Positions 41,305 through 49,700 of a stretch of 64,000 nucleotides of DNA are shown in pieces. This stretch comes from JACVRW01 sp963751835 (GTDB lineage Bacteria; Actinomycetota; Thermoleophilia; Solirubrobacterales; Thermoleophilaceae). The translations under genes were made by a program, and so were the position numbers. Within the stretch, counting starts at the first letter, position 1. Each line of letters starts with the position of its first letter. The DNA is taken from assembly GCA_963751835.1 (NCBI GenBank), contig CAVVWD010000013.1:29438-93437 (forward strand), in the 5' to 3' direction. The notes under the pieces are model-generated. The model was not told the origin of the DNA. It saw nothing but the letters and a program-made list of their open reading frames with translations, and ran no database searches.

Positions 41305-42083
41305 ATCGCCGGAACAAGGCCGCAGGTCACGTTCGCGGTGGTGGCTGTCATGCCGGAGGCACGGTCCGATGCCAGGAAGGCGGCCGTCTCGGCCACCTCG
41401 GCGAGCCTGGGCGCGCGGCGCAGGATCGCCATCCCGGCGATCATCCGCACGGCCTCCTCGGGGTCCGGTCCCTCGCTCGACACCTCCTGGATCTTCGCGC
41501 GTGTCAGGGTCTCGACGACGCCGGCCGTATAGATGGGCAGGACCCGCACCCCCTGCGGCCCGGCTTCGGCGGCGAGGTAGCGCAGGAAGGTCTCGATCGC
41601 CGCGTCGGCGGGGCCGGTGCCGCCCATGCCGGGGTGGGCTCCCTTCGCGGAGCCGCTCGTGAGCGACAGGATCACGCCCGCTCCCTGCTCGCTCATGAGA
41701 CGCGCTGCGGTGGTCGCCGTGTTGAAGTGGGCCTGGAGGCCGGTTGTGACGGGCCGCGCGAGGTCCTCCCAGCTCATCTCGACGAGCGGGATCCCCTGCA
41801 CGTCGCCCCGCGAGACCAGGTTGAAGGAGACGTCGACGCTCCCCGCCTTCGAGGCGACGCCGCGGGCGTGCTCCTCGACCGCTTGGCCGTCGAGGGCGTC
41901 GAGCACGGCGACCTCGGCCGAACCGCCGGCGCCCCTGACCTCCTCGGCCACGGCCTCCAGCGAGTCACGCGTGCGACCGGTGAGGAACAGGTTCGCGCCC
42001 TCGCGGGCAAACGTGCGGGCAACGCCGCCGCCGATCCCGCCGCCGGCGCCGTAGATGATGCAGTTCTTGTTCTCGAGCAGCAT
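41301..42083 (-). CDS. SDR-fold protein lacking the catalytic Tyr/Lys
   Basis: 260 residues from an ATG at 42083 with AGGAGGT 5 bases before it. Rossmann glycine motif 'IIYGAGGGIGGGVARTFA', Arg of an NADP-type loop ('LTGRTRDSLE'), and the Ser-strand 'GVILSLTSGSAKG'. Where short-chain dehydrogenases have Tyr-x3-Lys, this protein reads 'GTGPADAAIETFLRYLAAE', so neither residue is present. The C-terminus 'SGMTATTANVTCG' is like the usual '.TG..l.VdGG'. It may bind a nucleotide without dehydrogenase chemistry. It is the first gene of a two-gene unit with the ECF sigma factor and is preceded by an 18-bp palindrome. Confidence 0.85.
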   Translation of the reverse strand: MLLENKNCIIYGAGGGIGGGVARTFAREGANLFLTGRTRDSLEAVAEEVRGAGGSAEVAVLDALDGQAVEEHARGVASKAGSVDVSFNLVSRGDVQGIPLVEMSWEDLARPVTTGLQAHFNTATTAARLMSEQGAGVILSLTSGSAKGAHPGMGGTGPADAAIETFLRYLAAEAGPQGVRVLPIYTAGVVETLTRAKIQEVSSEGPDPEEAVRMIAGMAILRRAPRLAEVAETAAFLASDRASGMTATTANVTCGLVPAI

Positions 42084-42141
42084 TTCGACCTCCTGGGTCA
42101 GTGGGTGCAAGTGCGCGTCTAACGGCGGCGTACTCAGGAAC

Positions 42142-42159
42142 TCATCGGTCGACCGATGA
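42142..42159. promoter_or_regulatory. 18-bp perfect palindrome upstream of SDR-sigma unit
   Basis: TCATCGGTCGACCGATGA, complete dyad symmetry, 59 bp before the SDR start codon and just past the end of the PNPOx-like gene. This is a typical size and place for a TetR- or other dimeric-repressor operator. No TetR gene is in the window. Confidence 0.7.
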
Positions 42160-42175
42160 CCCCGGCCGGGCCGGG

Positions 42176-42592
42176 CTAGTGCCCGTTGAGGCGCTCGAGC
42201 CGGATCCGAAGCGGGACGCTGTAGCGCTGCGCGAACGTCGCGGGGCTCATGCCGATGCCCGCGATGTGCTCGTCGTACTTGGCCAGGTAGTCGCTGGAGC
42301 GATCGGCAGGCGGCGTGTCAGCATCGACCCTCGCGCGCCCGGAGAGCACCACGATGTCCCCGCCGCGGCCGTCCCCGTCGAAGTTCAGCGTCACGTGTGG
42401 GTTGGCGTCGATGTTGCGGACGCGCGCTCCGGGCTCGCTGTACATAACGACCGCCTCGGCCCCGTCCCATATGAACCACACCGGGCGCGGGAGCGGCCAT
42501 CCGACGGGCGTGACCGTGGTCATCCACACGACGATCTCCTCGCGCAGATGCCGAGCGACGCGAGCGCCGAACGCGGTGCCCTGATCGATCAC
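42176..42592 (-). CDS. PNPOx-fold F420/flavin-dependent oxidoreductase
   Basis: 138 residues of the pyridoxamine-5'-phosphate-oxidase-like split barrel: 'VVWMTTVTPVGWPLPRPVWFIWDG' and 'MYSEPGARVRNIDANPHVTLNFDGDGRGGDIVVLSGRARV'. The pattern resembles the actinobacterial Rv3369-type group that uses F420 or heme/flavin. The cofactor cannot be fixed from sequence. The start is GTG at 42592. It is the gene upstream of the SDR-sigma pair on the same strand, but the palindrome between them suggests a separate promoter. Confidence 0.83.
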   Translation of the reverse strand: MIDQGTAFGARVARHLREEIVVWMTTVTPVGWPLPRPVWFIWDGAEAVVMYSEPGARVRNIDANPHVTLNFDGDGRGGDIVVLSGRARVDADTPPADRSSDYLAKYDEHIAGIGMSPATFAQRYSVPLRIRLERLNGH

Positions 42593-42695
42593 CGGGCGAT
42601 CATACGACCGCGCCCTACGTCACATTCCTTCGTCGCGTTCCGTCATAGAGGAGACGAACGAAATCCAGCCGACGTGACGAGGAGATCGATTTCAG

Positions 42696-44264
42696 ATGGA
42701 ACGCAAGTGGTGGACCCTGATCGCCGTCTCGGTGGCGACCTTCATGCTTCTGCTCGACATCACGGTCGTCAACGTGGCGCTGCCGTCGATTCGCGAGGAC
42801 CTCGACGCCAGCTTCACCGATCTGCAGTGGGTGGTCGACGCCTACGCGCTCACGCTGGCCGCCCTGGTGCTGACGGCGGGCTCGCTCGCCGACCGCCTCG
42901 GGCGCCGCAGGCTGTTCGGCGTCGGGCTGGCGATCTTCACGGCCGCTTCTCTGCTCTGTGCGCTGGCGCCGGACCCGACCTTCCTCAACCTGGCACGCGC
43001 GCTTCAGGGCGTGGGCGGTGCGGTGATGTTCGCGGTGTCCCTGGCCCTGATCGCCCAGGAGTTCACGGCCGGGCGCGAGCGCGGCATGGCGATGGGCATG
43101 TACGGAGCGACCATCGGGATGGCGGTGGCGATCGGCCCGCTCGTGGGCGGGGCGCTCACCGATTCGCTCGGCTGGGAGTCGATCTTCTACCTCAACGTTC
43201 CGATCGGGCTGGCCGCGATCGCCGTGACCTACCTGAGGCTGCGCGAGAGCCGCGACCCGAATGCGACGCGCGTGGACTGGGCCGGGACCGCGACGTTCAG
43301 CAGCGCGCTGTTCCTGTTGGTGCTCGCGCTGGTTCGCGGCAACGATGAGGGCTGGGGCAGCACGATGATCGTCTCGCTGCTCGCCGGCGCCGCGGCCCTG
43401 TTTGTTGCCTTCGTGGCACTCGAGCGGCGCGCGTCCGAGCCGATGCTCCCGCTCGGGCTGTTTCGCCGGCCGGCGTTCACGGGTGTCCAGCTCGCCGCGT
43501 TCGCGGTCTCGAGCTCGCTCTTCGCGCTGTTCCTCTACCTGACGCTGTACCTGCAGAACTACCTCGGGCTTTCGCCCTTCGAGGCGGGCCTGCGCTACCT
43601 ACCGATCACGCTGGCGAGCTTCATCGCGGCGCCGATCGCCGGAGCGCTGCTGTCGCGGGTCCAGGCGCGCGTGATGCTCAGCATCGGCCTCGCGGGCGTC
43701 GGCGCAGGACTGCTCCTAATGGGCGGGATCGACGCGGGCTCCGAGTGGACCACCCTGCTCGGCGGATTCCTCATCGCTGGCGTTGCGACGGGCCTGATCA
43801 ACCCGGTGATCGCTGACGTGGCCGTGAGCGTGGTGCCCAAGGAGCAGAGCGGCATGGCGGCCGGGATCAACGACACCTTCCGCCAGGTCGGCGTGGCCGT
43901 GGGCATCGCCGTCTGGGGGGCGATCTTCGTGGGTCGCGGCGCCGACAAGGTGAGCGAGCTTGCCGCGGGGACTCCCGCCGCGAGCGGCGACCGCCCGCGC
44001 CAACTCGTGGAAGCCGCCTCGTCGGGCAACCTCGACCAGGCCCTGGGCGCGGTTCCCCCGCAGGCGCGCGCGACGGTCTCGAACGCGGCCCGCGAGGGAT
44101 TCCTCACCGGACTCAACGACGTGCTGATGCTCGGCGGGCTGATCGGCATCGCCGGCGCCCTGCTCGCCCTCTGGCTCGTTCGCGAACACGAGATCGAGCG
44201 CCAGCCGCTGGAGTCGGAGGAGCAGTCCGAGTCCGGCGCGCTGCCGGAGGCGGCCGCCGCCTAA
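42696..44264 (+). CDS. MFS drug-efflux transporter, DHA2 (EmrB/QacA) family
   Basis: 522 residues with about 14 membrane helices. Family motifs: motif D1-like 'LLDITVVNVALPSIREDLDAS' in helix 1, 'WVVDAYALTLAALVLTAGSLADRLGRR' (motif A), 'RALQGVGGAVMFAVSLALI' and antiporter motif C 'IGPLVGGALTDSLGWESIFYLNVPIG'. The acidic residue in helix 1 suggests proton antiport. A GAGGAG lies upstream of the ATG. Substrate unknown. It is divergent from the PNPOx-like gene, and no dedicated regulator is adjacent. Confidence 0.92.
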   Translation: MERKWWTLIAVSVATFMLLLDITVVNVALPSIREDLDASFTDLQWVVDAYALTLAALVLTAGSLADRLGRRRLFGVGLAIFTAASLLCALAPDPTFLNLARALQGVGGAVMFAVSLALIAQEFTAGRERGMAMGMYGATIGMAVAIGPLVGGALTDSLGWESIFYLNVPIGLAAIAVTYLRLRESRDPNATRVDWAGTATFSSALFLLVLALVRGNDEGWGSTMIVSLLAGAAALFVAFVALERRASEPMLPLGLFRRPAFTGVQLAAFAVSSSLFALFLYLTLYLQNYLGLSPFEAGLRYLPITLASFIAAPIAGALLSRVQARVMLSIGLAGVGAGLLLMGGIDAGSEWTTLLGGFLIAGVATGLINPVIADVAVSVVPKEQSGMAAGINDTFRQVGVAVGIAVWGAIFVGRGADKVSELAAGTPAASGDRPRQLVEAASSGNLDQALGAVPPQARATVSNAAREGFLTGLNDVLMLGGLIGIAGALLALWLVREHEIERQPLESEEQSESGALPEAAAA

Positions 44265-44275
44265 GCTCGTCGTCC

Positions 44276-45484
44276 ATGACCCCGAACGCGGACGCGTTCG
44301 TCGCGGCGGCCACCGAGCAGCGCCGGACCCGCGCCGAGGCGCTGCTGGCGGCGCGGCCCGAGATCGGCCGTGACCCTTGGGCGCGCCTCGTCCTCGGCGA
44401 CGGCTGGGACGGCGATGCGAACGAGGCAGGAGGGCCGCTCGGGTGGGCGCCGCTGCTGTATGTCACGCACTCCTGCTTCGCCAGCGTCGAGCTCGCTCGC
44501 AAGCTGCTCGATCGTGGCGCCGATCCGAATGCGTTCTTCGTCAACGAGTACGGCCGCATGTCGGCGCTGTACGGCGCCGCGGGGCGTGTGCACGACCCGG
44601 CGCTGACGCGGCTGCTGCTCGAGTGGGGCGCCGACCCGAACGACGGCGAGTCGCTGTACCACGCCACCGAGGCGACGAGCCCGGAGTGCGTGCGGCTCCT
44701 GATTGACCACGGTGCCGAGACGAGCGGCACCAACGCGCTGGCGCACGCGCTCGACGAGGAGCGTGAGCCCCACGTCCGGGCACTGCTCGAGGCGGGCGCC
44801 GATCCGAACGAGGGCGCACTGCTGGCGCACGCCGTGCGCCGTGGGCGAGGTCCAGGCTTCCTGGGGCTGTTGGCCGAGTTCGGAGCGGACGTCGAGCGGC
44901 AGGGCGGCGAGACGTGGCGCGGGGACGTCCCCCTGCGCACGCCCTACCAGCACGCCGTCTTACGCGGTCGCAGCGATCAGGCGCAGGCACTTGCGGAGCT
45001 CGGCGCGTTGACCGCGGTCGCCGCCGAGGACCTCGCGGTGGCGGCCGTCGCACGCGGCGAGCCTCCGGAGTCACCGCTGCCGGGGGATCTCGATCCCGAC
45101 GCTCAGGAGGTGCTCATCCTGGCCGCCCTGCGGGGCCGGCTCGACTCAGTGGTCGAGGCCGTCGGGCCCGACTTCCGCGGCGTCGTCGGCGGTTCGCCGG
45201 AGGGCACGCTGCTGCACCACGCGGCCTGGGTGGGCAGCCGCGAGACCGTCCGCGAGCTGCTCGCGCGAGGCGCCGACCCTGGCGCGCGTTCGGACGCCGC
45301 CTTCGACACCCCGTTGGGCTGGGCCGCGCTCGGCTCGCAGCACTGGGAGCTGCCCGCTCGCGACTACGTCGCCGTCGCCGAGCTGCTCACCACGGCCGGC
45401 AATCCGATCGAGCCGAGGTTCCTGGAGGTCGCTGAGGGCCCGCTGTTCACCTGGCTCGACGCGCGGCTGCCGAGCGATCAGTGA
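44276..45484 (+). CDS. Ankyrin-repeat protein
   Basis: 402 residues. Repeats of the form 'LARKLLDRGADPNAFF', 'TRLLLEWGADPNDGESLYHATE', 'CVRLLIDHGAE', 'VRALLEAGADPNEGALLAHAV' and 'VRELLARGADPGARSDAAFDTPLGWAA' account for most of the length. No signal peptide or membrane helix and no enzymatic domain, so a cytosolic protein-binding scaffold is likely. The start is ATG at 44276, 12 bp after the MFS stop. The end overlaps the convergent LigD-PE gene by 7 bp. Confidence 0.88.
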   Translation: MTPNADAFVAAATEQRRTRAEALLAARPEIGRDPWARLVLGDGWDGDANEAGGPLGWAPLLYVTHSCFASVELARKLLDRGADPNAFFVNEYGRMSALYGAAGRVHDPALTRLLLEWGADPNDGESLYHATEATSPECVRLLIDHGAETSGTNALAHALDEEREPHVRALLEAGADPNEGALLAHAVRRGRGPGFLGLLAEFGADVERQGGETWRGDVPLRTPYQHAVLRGRSDQAQALAELGALTAVAAEDLAVAAVARGEPPESPLPGDLDPDAQEVLILAALRGRLDSVVEAVGPDFRGVVGGSPEGTLLHHAAWVGSRETVRELLARGADPGARSDAAFDTPLGWAALGSQHWELPARDYVAVAELLTTAGNPIEPRFLEVAEGPLFTWLDARLPSDQ

Positions 45485-45939
45485 CGGTCAGGGACGCGAC
45501 CCAGTTCTTCCCATGTCCTGCCGCTCCGCACGCTCGCCGGGCGCTCGGCCACGATGTCGGAGCCCGGCCTGGCATGCTCGTCGCTTGCCTTGACCAGGAT
45601 CCAGCGACGTTCACCGGTCCGGGTCAGCCCAAAGCGGCCGCTGAGCTTCTTGCCTTGGAGCACGAAGGAGATGTGGTCCGGCTCCTCGCGCAGGACCTCG
45701 GCCGTCCCCTCGTCCCAGACGATCACGGCGCCGCTGCCGCGACCCTGCCCTTCATGAACGCCCTCGAACTCGCCGGCCTCGAGTGAGTGGTCCGCAACGG
45801 GCACCGCAAGCCGCCGCACGGCGGGATCGAGCGAGGGGCCCTTGGGTACGGCCCACGAGCGCAGCACATCGCCGATCTGGAGACGCAGGTCGAAGTGCAG
45901 GGTGGTGGCGTCATGCAGTTGTACGACGAACCGAGCCAT
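45478..45939 (-). CDS. LigD-type 3'-phosphoesterase domain protein
   Basis: About 153 residues from the ATG at 45939 (MARFVVQLHDATTLHFDLRL). It matches the stand-alone LigD PE domain that trims 3' ends in bacterial NHEJ: the metal-binding His/Asp set in 'LHDATTLHFDLRL', then 'SWAVPKGPSLDP', 'HSLEAGEFEGV', 'GSGAVIVWDEGTAEV' and 'RRWILVKASDEHA'. No ligase or polymerase domain and no Ku gene are in the window. The frame continues upstream without a stop into the DUF4129 remnant, so a fusion product is formally possible, but the domain start and ATG coincide. Confidence 0.85.
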   Translation of the reverse strand: MARFVVQLHDATTLHFDLRLQIGDVLRSWAVPKGPSLDPAVRRLAVPVADHSLEAGEFEGVHEGQGRGSGAVIVWDEGTAEVLREEPDHISFVLQGKKLSGRFGLTRTGERRWILVKASDEHARPGSDIVAERPASVRSGRTWEELGRVPDRH

Positions 45940-46707
45940 ACACGACCCAAGAATGACGACGTTCTCGAGCTCGCGCAGCGCCCGACGAGGCGCGGATCGG
46001 GGGATCGGATGAATGCTGAAGCGCGCCTCCTCGAACAGGGCTGTCAGCGTCGTCAGCGAGCGCTCCGGCATTCCCTGCTCGCGCAGGACGCGCGCGAGGT
46101 ATTCGCGTGGCGCCTCGGGTGTTCGCCGGCCCAGTTCGCGCCCGGCGAGCGTCTTCTCCATGCGCGCGTAGGCCGCGATCACCGCATCGCGCGGGTCTGC
46201 GGGGTTGCGCAATGGTTCCATCGCCGTCTCGACGGCACGCCGCGCGAGCTCCGCTTCGTCCTCGCTGCGCCGCCCCCGAGGGGACGGCCGCCGCGGGATC
46301 CCGCCGCCTTGCGCGGGCCTCTACGACGGCGGCCTCGCCTGCCGCCCCACATTCGGATGTCGCGGAAGAGCAACAGGGCCGCGGCGACGATGCCCGCCAG
46401 GCCGATCCCGGCGAGCGTCCACGGCAGCCACGCCGGAGTGCCCGAGCTCTCGGCTGCGATCGAGGACGAACACCTCCGGCGGCAAGGCGCCCGGAACCGG
46501 GAAGTCCGGCGCCGGGGGGCTCACCACGGCGTCCTCGGACGCCTGGCCCGTCTCGCCCGGCGGCCCGGTCGTGCCGCGCAGCGGCTCGCGGCTGGCGACG
46601 GCGACGACAGAGACCAGCGCCGTCAGCGCGATCGCGACGGCAACGGTCCCCGTCTTGCGCGGCCGCTGCTCAGCAGGCCGGGTCGTACTTGCGCTCAGGG
46701 AGCGCAT
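45940..46707 (-). pseudogene. DUF4129-type membrane protein, frame-disrupted
   Basis: Three reading frames must be joined. From ATG 46707 come a basic start, a membrane helix ('TGTVAVAIALTALVSVVAV') and a Pro-rich extracytoplasmic region. At about 46460 the sense passes one base over to 'GTPAWLPWTLAGIGLAGIV' and a second helix plus 'LLLFRDIRMWGG'. At about 46270 it returns to the first frame for 'RNPADPRDAVIAAYARMEKTL' and 'EYLARVLREQGMPERSLTTLTALFEEARFS', the hallmark C-terminal DUF4129 region. No stop separates it from the LigD-PE ATG. The gene overlaps the end of the SARP gene by 38 bp. DUF4129 proteins usually accompany MoxR-DUF58, which lie at 52-54 kb here. Confidence 0.7.
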
Positions 46708-49700
46708 CCTTCCATTCGCTCCGAGTTAGCCGGCGCCCGGCCACGGCGCAGGCGTGCCGTGCCCAAGATGACGGGCGGACGTCCCAGCGGTAGGCGCGGC
46801 CGGCGTCGGTGATTGCGAAGAGGTGCGAGCCGTCGGGTGTGAACTGGGGGAGCAGGTAGCGGTTCGGAAGGCCAGGCAGTGGCGTGCCGAGCGGCTTCTG
46901 CGTGGGCAGATCCCAAAGGCGGATCGTGCCGTCGGTGCTGCCGGTGGCCAGCGTCCGACTGTCGGGGCTCACCGATTGCCACTCGACCCGTCCGGCGTGG
47001 CCGCTGAATGGAGGGCTGGCCGGCTTCCAGGGGCTGGCGAGGTTGAAGGGGCCCGGTTCCTCCGCGGACCACAGCCGCGCCCAGCCCTTGTAGCTGGCGC
47101 CGACCAGATGGCGGCCGTCGGGCGTGAAACGTGCGAGGTCCCAGACCGTCTCCGCTTCCGTCAGCGAGGCCTGGGAATCGCGTTTGGCCACGTCGACGAT
47201 CTCGACCCCGCCGGCGGGCGGGTGGGTGACGGCAAGAGTGCGCCCGTCGGGGGACAGCGAGACGTCCCCGACGGTGGGGTAGCGAAGGGGAGCTCCGACG
47301 GGCGCCCCCGACGGCAATGCCCATAGGCGGACCTCCCCGTCGCCCGCGTCTCCCTGGACGTCGCTGGCCGTGGCCATGAGGCGTCCGTCAGCGCTGAAGC
47401 TCGGCGTGAGGATCTTCTCGTCGTGACCCCCGAGGGGCTTCACGATCCGCCCGCGGCCCGGGTCGACCAGGGCGAGGAAACCGTCGTCGGCACCGACGAC
47501 GAGCAGCCTGCCGCGCGGCACGAACCCCATGCCCTGGACCGGACCCCTCGTGACTCGGAACTCGGAACGTGGCCGAAGCGTGCGAGCGTCGACGAGCGCG
47601 ACGGTCCCGTCGAACTGCCCGAGAGCCAGCAGCCGGCCGTCGGGGCTGAGTGCGAAGCGAGGGAACTCGGGGTTACTCCGCCCCGCCCTGAACGGGCGGC
47701 CGAGACGGCGGCTGCCGGCGAGATCCCAGATCAGCACCTTCCCGTCGAGACCGGTGCTGTACAGCGTCGAGCTGTCCCGGCTGATCGCCAGTCCCGTGAT
47801 CTGCCCGGAGTGACCCTCGAGTGTCTCGCCGGCCGACGCCCGCCTGACGTCCCACACGATCAGCCGGCCGTCCTCGCCCGCTGTGATCGCCGTGCGCCCG
47901 TCGGGGCTGAACTCCGACTCCGCCACCGCGCCGTCGTGGCGTCCGGAGGCTCTGCGCACGTTGCCGGTCGCTACGTCGACGAACTGCACCGAGCCGTCAC
48001 GGCCGCCCGCCAGCATGGTGCGACCGTCCGGGCTCAGGGCCGCCTGTTCGGCGCCGATCGGCAGACGCGCGAGTGGGCGCAGGGTGCGGGCGTCGCTGAC
48101 GAGGGTGTCCTCGCCGGAACCGGTGGTGATCATGCGCCGGCCGTCGCGACTGAGCATCAACGTAACGAGGTTGCGGCTGACGTGCCGCTCTGCGCCGAGG
48201 GGCCGGCCGGTGCGCACATCGAAGCGCCGGATGACGGTGCCGCGCGCCTGATCGAGCGCAATTGCGGCGGACAGCGTGCGCCCGTTTGGCGAGAAGCGCA
48301 CCGTGTACATGGTCCGATCGCGCCCCATGCGAAGCCGGGCGAGCACGCGATGGGTGCGCGCGTCCAGAACGACGGGCAAGCTGCCGGCGACCGCGAGTAG
48401 TGAGCCGTCGGGGCTGAACCGAACGTCGGGCCTCAGTTCCGGGTCGACGATGACTCCCTCGTGGACAGACCCGGCGACGGTTGCTCGTCGTCCCGCGCGT
48501 CGCCGCGTGCGCGTGTCCACGAAGCTGACCGTGCCGTCGTAGTCGATGAACGCAAGCGTCCGCTCGTCGGGGCTCAGGTCCATGCTGATCAGCTGGTCGC
48601 CGTCGCCGCGCAGCACGCCGATCGCTGCCGGGCTCTTGAGCAGCGCAGCAAGCAGGTTGCTGCGCGTCTGAAGAGTGTCGTCGAGCGCCACGCCCTGGCG
48701 GGCGAGCAACAGGGCGCGGTCCAGGTCGTCCTCCGAGAGGGCCTGGGCGCCGAGGCGCTGCGCGTCGGCGGCAACCGCCTCGTCGCGCGCGTTGCCGCGC
48801 TGGTCGAGGGCGACGAGCCCGGCAATCACCGCGACGACCAGCAGGCCGAAAACGCCGGCGAGCGCGGCGCGCAGCCGGCGCTGCGAACGCTCGCCGGCGG
48901 CCCGGCTCTCGTCCAGGAAGGCCCGCTCGACCGGGTTGAGCTCGCCCCGGTGGGCGGCCGACCAGTCCAGAGCCGCTGCCAGGCGCGGGCCGCGGTACAG
49001 CTCCTCGGGGTCCCGCCCGGCCGCCTGCCACTGGCGGGCCGCTGCGCCGAGGCGGAGCTGCAACCGGCGCCCCTCCGAATCCTCTTCGAGCCAGCCACGT
49101 AGGCGCGGCCACTCCCGCAGCAGGGCCTCGTGCGCAATCTCGACCTCGCCGTCTCCGATGGTCACGAGCCGCTCCTCGGCCAGCCGAGCGAGCACTTCGG
49201 TCACACGCTGGTCGCGCCCGCCCCCGAGTTCGGCCAGTGGCACGCGCCGGCGCACGGCCGCCTCGTCCTCGCCGGCGAGCCGTAGCAGGAGCCGGCGGGC
49301 GAGCAGCTGCCGGTCCGGGTCGAGCCGTTCGTAGGCGCTCTCGGCCAGCCGGGCTACCGCCCCGTGCACGCCGCCGGCGTGCTCGTAGGCGCTCATTCGC
49401 AGGGAGCGGCCGTCACGGCGCTGCCATAGCTCCAGCAGCGAGGTGGACAGCAGCGGCAGCGCCCCGGGTTCGCCCTCGACGTCGGCGACGAGAGCGTCGA
49501 CGAGCTCGGCCTCTACCCGCAGGCCGGCGCGGCGCGCCGGCAGCTCGATTGCGCGGCGCAGCTCGCTATGGCGCATCGGCCCCACCAGGACGTGGTTGGC
49601 GCCGAGCATGCGTGACAGCTCGGGATGGGCGGCACAGCGGCCATACAGGTCGGCGCGGACGGCCATGAGCACGAGCGTCCGCCGGCGTGGGTCGCGAGCA

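Noticed and set aside
46222..46445. Separate small gene in the middle frame of the DUF4129 region
   Set aside because: Its sequence is the second helix expected in the DUF4129 protein, not an independent product.
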